Virus record (IMG/VR): IMGVR_UViG_3300017971_000280
Location: 1 to 64,000 of that record
Reading direction: 5' to 3' (one strand)
Source of the DNA: a virus
Length of the DNA stretch: 64,000 bases
Below the pieces are notes generated by a model. The model did no database searches, was not told where the DNA came from, and saw only the letters and a list, made by a program, of their open reading frames with translations. Positions 1 through 7,084 of this stretch are shown here, one piece after another. The translations under genes were made by a program, and so were the position numbers. Each line of letters opens with the position of its first letter. Position 1 is the first letter of the stretch.

Positions 1-145
1 CTTTAAGTTTCTCCCCACGTTCTGTTACATAGCTCGCTGGAACTTCGCCATTGCAGTACCTATCAAACGCTCTGAGATACACCATCAAACGGTGTTGCTG
101 AATGATTGGCTTGCGACCTCGCTTAACTCCTTTTGCCAGTGACAT
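1..145 (-). CDS. Hypothetical protein, 3' part cut by window edge
   Basis: Leftward frame open from an ATG at 143-145 to the window edge, giving 48 visible residues that begin MSLAKGVKRGRK. A Shine-Dalgarno AAGGAG lies 8 nt upstream of the ATG. It overlaps the end of the next gene (stop at 123-125) by 23 nt, as is usual in this block. The visible part is basic, with no domain I recognise. Confidence 0.6.
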   Translation of the reverse strand, partial: MSLAKGVKRGRKPIIQQHRLMVYLRAFDRYCNGEVPASYVTERGEKLK

Positions 146-452
146 TCCTATTACTCCTTGCTAAATTATTTTGTGCAATTATCAATGATGCTCTCACATT
201 TATTCGGTTAACTACACCAGAAATTACCTCTCTGGAATAGTTGCCTCGCTTTGTTTGTAGAATTAGGTTTGTGAGCACATCAGCAACCCTGTTTATACTA
301 CTATTTACCCCATCCCCTTCAACTATCTTGCCAGCTTCCTTCACCTTGTCTACCCACTCTGAAATCTGCTCATTAAGAATAGAATTGCTTGCCCTGTTCT
401 CAGTGGAGCGAGACTTGGCGAGTTCATACTTGTGCATCTTTGATTTACTCAT
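123..452 (-). CDS. Hypothetical protein, 109 aa
   Basis: Small leftward gene. I start it at the ATG at 450-452, which overlaps the stop of the upstream gene as ATGA, the usual sign of translational coupling; a GTG 15 nt further upstream would add five residues. The product is basic and mostly helical, polar, with no signal peptide or membrane segment. I do not recognise a family. It lies at the downstream end of the transcript from the promoter at 614-642. Confidence 0.65.
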   Translation of the reverse strand: MSKSKMHKYELAKSRSTENRASNSILNEQISEWVDKVKEAGKIVEGDGVNSSINRVADVLTNLILQTKRGNYSREVISGVVNRINVRASLIIAQNNLARSNRNVTGKRS

Positions 453-607
453 AGCCAGTAAACCCACCTTTCATTCATAATAGTTGCCTGTCTGTTCCAC
501 TTGTTGATAAGCTCAAGCATTGCAGGTCTATCCCAAGCTCTTGCATGGCTTGTCCCTTGCTGACCTGTTGGTGTAAATAGCCAGTGATATTCAAAAGTCT
601 TTTCCAT
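449..607 (-). CDS. Small hypothetical protein, 52 aa, probably read from a leaderless mRNA
   Basis: ATG at 605-607, stop TGA at 449-451 overlapping the next start. The product begins MEKTFEYHWLFTPTG and is rich in Trp (five). The ATG lies six bases after the -10 hexamer of the promoter at 614-642, so the predicted transcription start falls on or beside the A of the ATG. There is no room for a Shine-Dalgarno site in the mRNA. Function unknown. An overlapping frame at 475-681 crosses the promoter and looks like a shadow of this gene. Confidence 0.6.
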   Translation of the reverse strand: MEKTFEYHWLFTPTGQQGTSHARAWDRPAMLELINKWNRQATIMNERWVYWL

Positions 608-613
608 ACTCTT

Positions 614-642
614 ATTCTACCATACGCCGTAATTATTGTCAA
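614..642 (-). promoter_or_regulatory. Leftward sigma70-like promoter
   Basis: On the minus strand: TTGACA (642-637), 17-bp spacer, TAGAAT (619-614). The spacer ends ACGGCGTATGG. The same ACGGCRTRTGG block lies before the -10 at 2520-2548 and 4494-4522. It overlaps neither neighbour by more than their ends. Confidence 0.8.
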
Positions 643-644
643 GC

Positions 645-896
645 TTATATTTTGGTCAAGAATGATGGATGAACCGTCCATCTCCTGCCATTATCAGCAA
701 TGACACCCACTGTTTTCTGATTAACTTTGCTTATCTTCCCCTTAACAACGCCACCACGATTTCCAGCGTCAAATTGGACTCTGTTCCCCACTTTGAAGGA
801 TACCTTGAGCCGCTGTTCAATTATCTTGCTGAATTCGTGCAGTTCTGCTGTGCTCGCCCCTTTGATAACATTAAGGAAGTCCGATAAATTAGCCAT
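645..896 (-). CDS. Small protein with a KOW/SH3-like C-terminal half, 83 aa
   Basis: Start ATG at 894-896 with AGAAGGTG upstream. The N-terminal 35 residues look helical (DFLNVIKGASTAELHEF). The C-terminal half has the pattern VGNRVQFDAGNRGGVVKG followed by a beta-rich stretch, as in small KOW or SH3-like barrels that phages often encode. A nucleic-acid or ribosome-binding role would fit that fold, but this is inference. No other domain is visible. Confidence 0.7.
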   Translation of the reverse strand: MANLSDFLNVIKGASTAELHEFSKIIEQRLKVSFKVGNRVQFDAGNRGGVVKGKISKVNQKTVGVIADNGRRWTVHPSFLTKI

Positions 897-898
897 TT

Positions 899-1081
899 CT
901 ACACCTTCTGCATATTCGTTGCAATTTCGTTCATTAAATCGGCACAGTAGAGAAGAGCATTAGCATCCTTGGCATCACAGTCGGTTGGGTCTTGGTGGAC
1001 TTTTTTCAGTGACTTCGCCATATCTCTAATGTCCTTCTTGGAACAGAAAAACTCTAACGTAACTGTACTTTTACCTGCCAT
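899..1081 (-). CDS. Hypothetical protein, 60 aa
   Basis: ATG at 1079-1081 with GAAGGA six bases upstream; the start overlaps the end of the 55-residue gene at 1071-1238. The product is small, polar and charged, with three Cys that do not form a metal-binding pattern. No family recognised. The tight packing with both neighbours supports it being a real operon member. Confidence 0.6.
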   Translation of the reverse strand: MAGKSTVTLEFFCSKKDIRDMAKSLKKVHQDPTDCDAKDANALLYCADLMNEIATNMQKV

Positions 1082-1238
1082 TTTTCCTTCGCATCCTTTC
1101 TCTTTTATTTAGTTTACGGAGCGTGTTCTTGGCTTCCTTCTGGATAGACTCAACTGTTCTACCCGAAGCTGATGCCACCTTCTGAGCTACCTCACCAGTA
1201 ACCTCACTGACGATTTGCCTTGCCGTGTGCAGTTTCAT
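1071..1238 (-). CDS. Small basic hypothetical protein, 55 aa
   Basis: ATG at 1236-1238 preceded by a good Shine-Dalgarno stretch (GGTGAGGTAAAAGGGA), stop TAA at 1071-1073. It fills what would otherwise be a 160-nt gap. The N-terminal two thirds look like one long amphipathic helix; the C-terminus is strongly basic (KLNKRERMRRKNGR), which would suit nucleic-acid or membrane contact. Function unknown. Confidence 0.6.
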   Translation of the reverse strand: MKLHTARQIVSEVTGEVAQKVASASGRTVESIQKEAKNTLRKLNKRERMRRKNGR

Positions 1239-1244
1239 TCCCTT

Positions 1245-1601
1245 TTACCTCACCAAAATTATTCCGACTATATTGAATACACAAATGCCAACCATTAAAA
1301 TAACCAGTAGTTCAAACACTCGCCGCACAAGAAACCACTTGGTCAAGAGCTTGTGTTCAGCCAGAAGCTTGTCCAGTCCAATCAGTGCCAGAGATAAGAC
1401 AGTGCTTCCACCAACCTTGATGAGCCAAAATAGTGCTGGTGTTTGCAATGCTTCACGCATGAGAGGATTTAATTCTGTGCCAGTTCCATTCCCCACAAAG
1501 TACGCTGTCAAAGCACAATCTAGCACATTTAATCCTACGAATGCGACTGCCAGCTTTTTGACCGAGACTTCTTTTGCCTCTGACTTAATCAACTCTCCCA
1601 T
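1245..1601 (-). CDS. Small integral membrane protein, DUF5658-like, 118 aa
   Basis: Three hydrophobic segments are visible: roughly residues 16-36 (LAVAFVGLNVLDCALTAYFV), 57-76 and 92-116. The sequence DCALTAYF followed by ELNPLM resembles the DUF5658 pattern of small bacterial and phage membrane proteins, in which a TM helix precedes an N-P-hydrophobic loop. The role of that family is unknown to me. The start overlaps the end of the upstream gene by 17 nt, so it is translated with it. Confidence 0.75.
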   Translation of the reverse strand: MGELIKSEAKEVSVKKLAVAFVGLNVLDCALTAYFVGNGTGTELNPLMREALQTPALFWLIKVGGSTVLSLALIGLDKLLAEHKLLTKWFLVRRVFELLVILMVGICVFNIVGIILVR

Positions 1602-2481
1602 TTGCCGACCATGACCCTTGTGCTCTATTCTCTATTGCCTGGAATATCTTCATATTGTCAAGAGTAGAAAGCCTCAGCATCCGATGGTCACCACGACCAC
1701 CCCATCTGGTTTGATGCCGTATCTGTCCACTGACGAATATGCCGTACTGGTTTTCGTATCCTCTAGTTGCTATGTGCAGGTTACCATCGGGGTTTCTGTT
1801 TGGCAGGACAAAGTTCTTTTCCATCTTGGCGTATTCCTTTTTGATGAAAGCTTTATCATCACCCAAAGGCATTTCCACAAAGAACCACTCACCCTGCCGC
1901 TGGTAATCACCCTCTACCTCTGCTGGCTTCAGGGAAGCAAATGCTTCCTCAACAGTCTCTACAGGCTCAGGAAGCTTGCACAGGAAGAAGTTCCAGCCAT
2001 CCATTGATGATAGGTAGTAGTCACCCTCATATCGGAGAATGGCTGACTCAGGTCTACGTTCCTCTTGCTCACTGTAGCCTTCCTTCTCGTCTTTTGAGAG
2101 TGCCTGATATTCCTTATTGCTGATTACTTCCGTTTTGCCTCTCCGACTTCCATCATTTATCCACCGTTCCCACTTTCCAGTCTTATCCCACCGTTGAGGC
2201 TCATGGGACAAAAGCTCAAAGTTCCAGAATGGGATGCCAGCACTTTCCAGTGCTGAGAATGGTATCTGGATTGTAGCATGACGGAAGCAAGAACTTTGGT
2301 GGCTGGAAGTTGTTACTGAATACTTATCAGCATTCAGAAGGAAGCCAAAATCTCTCCGCACCAGCAACGGAAAGTGTCTGCCATAAGAGTAGAGAGTATC
2401 ATCCTCTACATACATATGGCTCGCTTCCCCTTTGGTTGCCCCTTTGACAAACTCATTTATTAGGGTACTTTGTGACTTCAT
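1585..2481 (-). CDS. Conserved phage-type hypothetical protein, 298 aa
   Basis: First gene after the promoter at 2520-2548, with AAAGGAG nine bases before the ATG. The N-terminal region has LYSYGRHFPLL and DKYSVTTSSHQS, a pattern I associate with phage and plasmid hypothetical proteins of unknown role. The middle is acidic and charged, and Trp and Tyr residues are frequent. No catalytic motif, signal peptide or membrane segment is visible. It is probably a soluble early protein. Confidence 0.7.
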   Translation of the reverse strand: MKSQSTLINEFVKGATKGEASHMYVEDDTLYSYGRHFPLLVRRDFGFLLNADKYSVTTSSHQSSCFRHATIQIPFSALESAGIPFWNFELLSHEPQRWDKTGKWERWINDGSRRGKTEVISNKEYQALSKDEKEGYSEQEERRPESAILRYEGDYYLSSMDGWNFFLCKLPEPVETVEEAFASLKPAEVEGDYQRQGEWFFVEMPLGDDKAFIKKEYAKMEKNFVLPNRNPDGNLHIATRGYENQYGIFVSGQIRHQTRWGGRGDHRMLRLSTLDNMKIFQAIENRAQGSWSANGRVD

Positions 2482-2519
2482 TTGCCGCTCCTTTGTATAG
2501 AATATTCCTCATTGTCTAT

Positions 2520-2548
2520 ATTATACCACATGCCGTTTAGCTTGTCAA
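2520..2548 (-). promoter_or_regulatory. Leftward sigma70-like promoter
   Basis: On the minus strand: TTGACA (2548-2543), 17-bp spacer, perfect TATAAT (2525-2520), with ACGGCATGTGG just before the -10. It overlaps the last codons of the GHKL gene (stop at 2537-2539) and drives the gene at 1585-2481, whose mRNA would have a leader of about 30 nt with a Shine-Dalgarno site. Confidence 0.9.
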
Positions 2549-3925
2549 GTCTTGCTTGAGTCCATAATTAAGACCAACCCTTTTGGCTTTTCTTTTCTCT
2601 GTAACCAGTGCCAGCCCAAGAGAAGCTATCACATCAGTTAAATCGTTCTCAAAATCTCTGCTGTTATCACTATGCCCACAGTTACCATGAACATATTCGT
2701 GCATTAGTGTGCCTACCATCTTCCCCAAATCTTCATTCTGGATTGTTTCCAGACAAACACCAGCTACGCCGTCAACATAATATCCTGTCTGGTCAAAATT
2801 GAAGAGCCGAGTTTCATCCTTTTTCTCTTTGTCTACGAATATCTTGACAGGGTAAGGTTTGAGTCCTGCTTCGCCAGCAATTTCATCCGCAATCCCTTTG
2901 CCTCTCTTGAAAAATTCCTTCTGACTTGCCGTTAGTCTGCTGAATGGTACAATCCGTTTTGTGTCTTTAATTACCACATCAGCTTTCGGCAGGATACGTT
3001 GTAGTGAGTACCAGAAGTTCCAAGGCAACTGTAGCACTACCCAATTCTTTTCAACTGCCGTCAGGTCAGTCTGTGGATTGTGAGAAGATAGACAAACTCT
3101 TCTGCCAAATAGCTCCTTGATTATCTTGAGCCAAGTGTTTTTTCGTGGGGTAAACATTACATCAAATTCAGCAGGAGTAGTACCTTTATCTGCCAATGCT
3201 TTTGCTGTGGTCAACAGATTAGAGATAACTTCCCTATTGGTAGTGTAAGATAGTGCCTCAGCTATGCAGTTCTTTATCTGACTGTGACCGATTGCCGCTC
3301 TGTCCCTGTTCACCAGTTCTTTTTTCTTAAAGTTATATCCATACAGGGCTTCAATCTTAGTCACTGCCAATCCGTTGACATAAATGATGCCAGGTGTATC
3401 AAGTATCTCTGAACCACTCACATCTGAGCCTGTTCCAATCTTGTCAACTACAGGCTGAGGATTTAACTGCATGAACAGATTGCGTGCCTTGCTGATTTCT
3501 TCTGTTGAGCACTGGATAATTACGGTAGTGCCTCTACTTGCTGTTTGGCGGTCTGTTATATCTATTGTGAGTAGCTTCTCTTGCCAAGTTCCATCATACT
3601 GAATGGAGAAGTCATAGCGTTTGCCGAGAGATACAATACTTACCTGCCGACCCTCACGTGCTAGGACAAGACAGCCAATTTTTAATCCCTCACCGAATTG
3701 CCCTATAACATTCTTATTGTCACGCTTTGAACTTCTGCCTATGATAAAATCAGACAGCTTGAGTCCAAGCCCACCATCACTGATTTCAACCAGTTCGCCA
3801 TCCTGTCCAAAGGTGATTTCTGTGCCTGTATCGAGTCCGTTCTGGATTATCTCCCGAATGGCATCTTGGATAGTCCAGTTCTCACAGTAATTGCTTTCGA
3901 TTGTCAGCGTTCTGCGTTCAGCCAT
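2537..3925 (-). CDS. GHKL-type ATPase domain joined to an HExxH metalloprotease motif, 462 aa
   Basis: The N-terminus carries the Bergerat ATP-binding fold shared by Hsp90, MutL, gyrase B and histidine kinases. The N-box is REIIQNGLD (E25, N29, D32), the G1 box ISDGGLG (D50, G52, G54) and the G2 box GQFGEGLKIG (75-84). The middle 300 residues match nothing I recognise. Near the C-terminus is HEYVHGNCGH (409-418), an HExxH zincin motif with a further His five residues on, within a predicted helix (VGTLMHEYVHG). An ATP-gated protease or a MORC-like DNA clamp with a peptidase tail are possible readings. Both motif sets look intact. It is the largest gene of the early block, and its target is unknown. 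Confidence 0.75.
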   Translation of the reverse strand: MAERRTLTIESNYCENWTIQDAIREIIQNGLDTGTEITFGQDGELVEISDGGLGLKLSDFIIGRSSKRDNKNVIGQFGEGLKIGCLVLAREGRQVSIVSLGKRYDFSIQYDGTWQEKLLTIDITDRQTASRGTTVIIQCSTEEISKARNLFMQLNPQPVVDKIGTGSDVSGSEILDTPGIIYVNGLAVTKIEALYGYNFKKKELVNRDRAAIGHSQIKNCIAEALSYTTNREVISNLLTTAKALADKGTTPAEFDVMFTPRKNTWLKIIKELFGRRVCLSSHNPQTDLTAVEKNWVVLQLPWNFWYSLQRILPKADVVIKDTKRIVPFSRLTASQKEFFKRGKGIADEIAGEAGLKPYPVKIFVDKEKKDETRLFNFDQTGYYVDGVAGVCLETIQNEDLGKMVGTLMHEYVHGNCGHSDNSRDFENDLTDVIASLGLALVTEKRKAKRVGLNYGLKQDLTS

Positions 3926-3926
3926 T

Positions 3927-4130
3927 TTATGACTCCTTCACTCTCTCTTTTTGCCCTCTGAGGTCATTTATCAGCTTGTGAAGAATGCCTCGTTCACGTT
4001 TGAGTTTAGCTTGCTCTTCTGCCAGAAGCTTGAAGTTATTTTTGTTGCGTATGATTTTATATTGAATACTGCCAAGCTCGTTCTCAAGCTTCTGCATTAC
4101 TGCATCATATGCCGCTTTCTTTACGTTCAT
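3927..4130 (-). CDS. Small coiled-coil protein, 67 aa
   Basis: Residues 10-65 form one continuous charged helix with heptad-like spacing of Leu and Ile (LENELGSIQYKI, KLLAEEQAKLKRER), ending in a basic tail. It lies directly before the GHKL/HExxH gene with a single-base gap and overlaps the gene upstream by 4 nt, so the three are probably co-translated. It may be a partner or adaptor of the GHKL protein; that is inference from position only. Confidence 0.6.
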   Translation of the reverse strand: MNVKKAAYDAVMQKLENELGSIQYKIIRNKNNFKLLAEEQAKLKRERGILHKLINDLRGQKERVKES

Positions 4131-4456
4131 TGTTCACCTCGCCGTCTTAAATAAGACTCCTCTGGTTTTAGTTGGATGCCGAAGTGCTTCTCGTATCTGT
4201 CTGGATGCCAATTCCGCATCGTGTCCAGTGCGTGTTTGTAGTGGTCTTTGAACATGAGAGGAAAAGCAACTGCCACCAGACACCAGTCACAATCTTCTTC
4301 ATACCAACCTGACTCAATCCGTAATTCTTCTGGCATCATTTCCAGAATTCTTGGTGTAACGTGGATGCCACCATGACTCGGAGTTGAGTATGACATAATG
4401 CCTCTTGCTATTTTCTCTGAGTAATCTGCCTCACCCCAAGGTGTCTGAGTTCCCAT
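4127..4456 (-). CDS. DUF7007-like phage protein, 109 aa
   Basis: The start is set by AAAGGAGAACGGC directly before the ATG at 4454-4456, downstream of the promoter at 4494-4522. The N-terminus reads TPWGEADYSEKIARGI followed by STPSHGGI, the pattern of DUF7007 domain proteins, common in phages and mobile elements with unknown role. After it come an acidic WYEEDCDWC stretch and an aromatic-rich helix. No catalytic assignment is possible. Confidence 0.65.
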   Translation of the reverse strand: MGTQTPWGEADYSEKIARGIMSYSTPSHGGIHVTPRILEMMPEELRIESGWYEEDCDWCLVAVAFPLMFKDHYKHALDTMRNWHPDRYEKHFGIQLKPEESYLRRRGEQ

Positions 4457-4493
4457 GCCGTTCTCCTTTCAGAATGCAGTCTCCCACATCTCT

Positions 4494-4522
4494 ATTCTAC
4501 CATATGCCGTGTTCATTGTCAA
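4494..4522 (-). promoter_or_regulatory. Leftward sigma70-like promoter
   Basis: On the minus strand: TTGACA (4522-4517), 17-bp spacer, TAGAAT (4499-4494), again with ACGGCATATGG before the -10. It overlaps the stop codon of the gene at 4519-4980 and reads into 4127-4456. Confidence 0.85.
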
Positions 4523-4980
4523 CCATAGATTACTTCCCCAAACAAGCAACACTGAAGGAACACATCGCCAGTAATCGCATCATCGTTTTCACCAATCCAG
4601 TCACCGAAATGTCTTGGGTATTTCTCCGCCAGAATTTTCACCCCACGCTGGATTGCCTCTAGGGTTAGGTTCTTGTGCTCGGCTTCTTCATCTTCAAGGT
4701 CACTGAACTCAATCCAGCCACCTCTGAATGGTAGTTCAATATGAGCAAACTCAATGCCCAAATCTTCTTTGGTTGCTTTGACTGTGGCTGTTTCCTCATG
4801 GAACTTCATGTGCTTGCCAGTTCCCTTACAATAGCTGTCCAGTGTCACCCTACCACACTTAGGGCATTTGTTTGGGTAGTGATACCGTTCAATTAAGTAC
4901 CAGTAATTGCTACCACCCTCAAGGGCATTACATAGCAGGTCTTGTATTCTTTCCTCTGGCATTTCTATTTCGACTTTCAA
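4519..4980 (-). CDS. Conserved phage hypothetical protein with a Cys-containing insert, 153 aa
   Basis: TTG start (MKVEIEM) preceded by AAGGAGG. The C-terminal half (KNLTLEAIQRGVKILAEKYP, then DDAITGDVFLQCC) resembles a widespread phage family of unknown function. Residues 39-55 hold CPKCGRVTLDSYC, a likely zinc-binding turn that may be an insertion in that family. There is no membrane segment. It sits between a phosphoribosyltransferase gene and a promoter. Confidence 0.65.
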   Translation of the reverse strand: MKVEIEMPEERIQDLLCNALEGGSNYWYLIERYHYPNKCPKCGRVTLDSYCKGTGKHMKFHEETATVKATKEDLGIEFAHIELPFRGGWIEFSDLEDEEAEHKNLTLEAIQRGVKILAEKYPRHFGDWIGENDDAITGDVFLQCCLFGEVIYG

Positions 4981-4991
4981 TTTGTGCCTCC

Positions 4992-5426
4992 TTATACAAT
5001 AATTACTTTGATACGGAATTGCCTTTCCAGCTTCTCGATTGTGTCTTGTGAGTTGAAGCCAGGAGCGTCTCCCACAAGTATAGTTGTGACGTTTAGCTCT
5101 CTTTCAGGTACGGCTTTCATCAACCTTCTCACTGTCCTGCCACTAGCGATAAAGTCGTCAACAATAGCACACGTACAATCATCTTGCATGCCGTACTCAA
5201 ACCCAACGAACTTGTCGCCGTGTGTTTTTAGTTCATAGGTCTTACGAATAAACACGTGCCTAAGATTTCTGTCGGATAATGCTACCATTGCCGTTGCTAT
5301 CGCACAACCGCTTGAGCCAGCAGAGACAAGAGTGTTCACATTTTTAGGTAATCTATTGAGGAAGTTTCTTGCCGCTACGTGTAATGTTCTACCATTGAAA
5401 AACGTTTTCTGATAATGTACTTCCAC
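4992..5426 (-). CDS. Phosphoribosyltransferase-family protein, 144 aa
   Basis: Residues 87-98 (AIVDDFIASGRT) are the PRPP-binding loop of type I phosphoribosyltransferases, preceded by a hydrophobic strand. An SAGSSG turn at 35-40 fits the pyrophosphate loop. The family joins or removes ribose 5-phosphate on purine or pyrimidine bases; the base here cannot be told. The start is GTG, set by AAGGAGG upstream. At 144 residues it is shorter than most (170-200), but the key motif is intact. It could serve nucleotide salvage, or, like some phage members, have another ligand. Confidence 0.8.
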   Translation of the reverse strand: MEVHYQKTFFNGRTLHVAARNFLNRLPKNVNTLVSAGSSGCAIATAMVALSDRNLRHVFIRKTYELKTHGDKFVGFEYGMQDDCTCAIVDDFIASGRTVRRLMKAVPERELNVTTILVGDAPGFNSQDTIEKLERQFRIKVIIV

Positions 5427-5437
5427 GTTTTGCCTCC

Positions 5438-5833
5438 TTATCCGTATTGTGGTAACAATGGGTTAGTATCCCATCTATCGCAAGTGCCAAAAGCATCACT
5501 GTGCCTTCTACCACCACGATAGCCCTTCAACCTCTCCCACACAGGGTCACCGTTTTGCCTGTCAGTCCGTAAGAAGTATTCATTAAGCGTCTCGCCAGTA
5601 GTATCCTTACAGAACAACAGATATTTTAATCCATAGAAGAATAAATGGTCTGGCATATTCATCAAGCGTTTTACTGTCTGTTCATGGTCTATGATACCTC
5701 TATTAGCCTTGATAATACCACCAAACCGTTCTCCAGCCTTATCGTTGTTACTATCAACGAATGCCTTATCTGCGGTACAGGCTACGCAATAGCCACGTTT
5801 TGTTTTAACTCCGCACAGTTTACACGTTGCCAT
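5438..5833 (-). CDS. Hypothetical protein with N-terminal zinc ribbon, 131 aa
   Basis: The first 20 residues read CKLCGVKTKRGYCVAC: two CxxC pairs 10 residues apart, a small zinc ribbon. The rest is charged, with a hydrophobic helix FFYGLKYLLFC near the middle and a Gly/Arg-rich tail (GYRGGRRHSDAFG). A nucleic-acid-binding role is likely for the ribbon; nothing more can be said. It lies 11 nt before the phosphoribosyltransferase gene. Confidence 0.6.
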   Translation of the reverse strand: MATCKLCGVKTKRGYCVACTADKAFVDSNNDKAGERFGGIIKANRGIIDHEQTVKRLMNMPDHLFFYGLKYLLFCKDTTGETLNEYFLRTDRQNGDPVWERLKGYRGGRRHSDAFGTCDRWDTNPLLPQYG

Positions 5834-5835
5834 AA

Positions 5836-6036
5836 CTACTCCTTTCCTTGCCTTTTCTTTAGCTCCTGTCTCGACCTAGCCAATCCATGCGGATTGCTGA
5901 CAGGTGCGGGAGTGGCAGTTTGTTCAAATGGGTCTGGCATTTCCCACCAGTAGTACGGTGTCCTACGTTCTTGTGCCTGTCTCTCCCGACTTGCTTTTGC
6001 CTTCTCGTAATCTTCACACATCACGTCGCCAGTCAT
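5836..6036 (-). CDS. Hypothetical protein, 66 aa
   Basis: Small, hydrophilic protein rich in Arg, Glu and Pro, with YYWWEMPDPF near the middle. It overlaps the gene upstream by 4 nt and ends 3 nt before the next start, so it is likely part of one polycistronic unit. No recognised domain. Confidence 0.5.
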   Translation of the reverse strand: MTGDVMCEDYEKAKASRERQAQERRTPYYWWEMPDPFEQTATPAPVSNPHGLARSRQELKKRQGKE

Positions 6037-6311
6037 TGTAAGCCCTTCACCTTCTCAAGTCCTTGCTGGTATTTTATTCGCCCAACACCAGACTTGTTCT
6101 GGAATGCCCTACCGTGTTGCTTCTCTACGACATAACCAATCCCATCACAACCCCAAATAGAACCTGGCTTCGACATTCTAAAGCAACTCAGAATATCGCC
6201 AGTGATAGACAGAGCTTCATCAAAGTCGCCATCGTCTGTTTGACGTACCCTGACGATTGATTGCCCATCATGCTCTATTGAGAACATACGCCCTTTTACT
6301 TTTACGTTCAT
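6033..6311 (-). CDS. Hypothetical protein, 92 aa
   Basis: ATG preceded by AAGGAGAAGGCAACCA. The N-terminal half is beta-rich (VKGRMFSIEHDGQSIVRVRQ) and the C-terminal part basic. No motif recognised. Packing with both neighbours supports it as a gene. Confidence 0.55.
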   Translation of the reverse strand: MNVKVKGRMFSIEHDGQSIVRVRQTDDGDFDEALSITGDILSCFRMSKPGSIWGCDGIGYVVEKQHGRAFQNKSGVGRIKYQQGLEKVKGLQ

Positions 6312-6328
6312 TGGTTGCCTTCTCCTTT

Positions 6329-6493
6329 CTATAGAGTTTTGAGCGAAGCCTTGAGAGCGTCAACCGATGCAATTGCCCGCTTGGTAACAGCGTCTCTGTA
6401 GCCTTTAGAAGCACCGCTATCAATGGCTTCTTGCACGTTCTTAACGTCTTTCTCGACCTGCTTGACTGCCGCATCTACCAACATATTACCCAT
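6329..6493 (-). CDS. Hypothetical helical protein, 54 aa
   Basis: I use the ATG at 6491-6493 because AAGGAGAAGGCA directly precedes it; a longer frame from 6535 would overlap the 53-residue Cys-containing gene. The product is one or two helices rich in Ala, Lys and Val (VEKDVKNVQEAIDSG). Function unknown. Confidence 0.55.
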   Translation of the reverse strand: MGNMLVDAAVKQVEKDVKNVQEAIDSGASKGYRDAVTKRAIASVDALKASLKTL

Positions 6494-6647
6494 TGCCTTC
6501 TCCTTCCATTGGACATTCACCCATTGGCGGGTCACAGTCTAGCTCTATTTCTGGCGGAAATCTGTTTAGAGTCTGTCCCTTAAAGACCTGCTCGCCAGTA
6601 ACTTTACTATACCACTTTGCATATGGACAACTAAGACATTTATCCAT
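6486..6647 (-). CDS. Small Cys-containing protein, 53 aa
   Basis: ATG at 6645-6647 with AAAGGAGACGGCA upstream, stop TAA at 6486-6488. It overlaps both neighbours by 8 nt, which is the local style. It has four Cys (CLSCPYAKW near the N-terminus, then LDCD and GEC), a possible metal site, and a Pro-rich C-terminal half. Role unknown. Confidence 0.6.
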   Translation of the reverse strand: MDKCLSCPYAKWYSKVTGEQVFKGQTLNRFPPEIELDCDPPMGECPMEGEGNG

Positions 6648-7077
6648 TGCCGTCTCCTTTCGTTACTCTTGCTGTAGTAATTTTTGTTGCGTGTCTAGTT
6701 ACTTTGATACTGTAGCCTCTATCAAATTCAGTAATTGGAATATACTTGTGATTGTTAGAGCGATGCCGTTTGAAGAACATATCCACTCTAAACCTGACTG
6801 GAACGCCGTAACGACCTAGACCGTCACGCCATTTCAGAACTTCGTCAAGACCTTTGGCTACATCTTGACTTGTGATGTAGAAGAAGTCCTCGCCATTCTC
6901 AGTATGCTTACAGTCACATAACCAGATTACGCCGTCTTTGATGTCCACTGTCAGCGTGTCAATCTCTCTGGCAATACGGTAAGCAACGTTACCTTTGTCT
7001 TTCTGGCTTCTGACCTCATCCTGCTCTTGGCGAGTTGCTTCCTCATTCCGTTGAGCTTTTAATTCTGCCTCATTCAT
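6640..7077 (-). CDS. Hypothetical protein, 145 aa, possible nuclease-like fold
   Basis: The start is placed at MNEAELKAQ because GAGGTAGAC precedes that ATG; an upstream GTG would add nine residues. The first 40 residues are charged helix. Then comes a beta-rich region with TLTVDIKDGVIWLCDCKHT, a D-x(n)-hydrophobic-C-K pattern slightly like a PD-(D/E)XK core, but the second acidic residue is a Cys, so I do not call it a nuclease. The C-terminus is basic. Confidence 0.6.
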   Translation of the reverse strand: MNEAELKAQRNEEATRQEQDEVRSQKDKGNVAYRIAREIDTLTVDIKDGVIWLCDCKHTENGEDFFYITSQDVAKGLDEVLKWRDGLGRYGVPVRFRVDMFFKRHRSNNHKYIPITEFDRGYSIKVTRHATKITTARVTKGDGNG

Positions 7078-7084
7078 GTCTACC

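Noticed and set aside
475-681. Leftward open frame of 68 codons
   Set aside because: It crosses a good promoter and overlaps the end of the preceding gene. The 52-residue frame at 449-607 fits the promoter and the downstream ATGA overlap better.
6640-7077. Call as restriction-like nuclease
   Set aside because: Only a faint D...x-C-K pattern; the needed second acidic residue is missing, so the gene is left as hypothetical.
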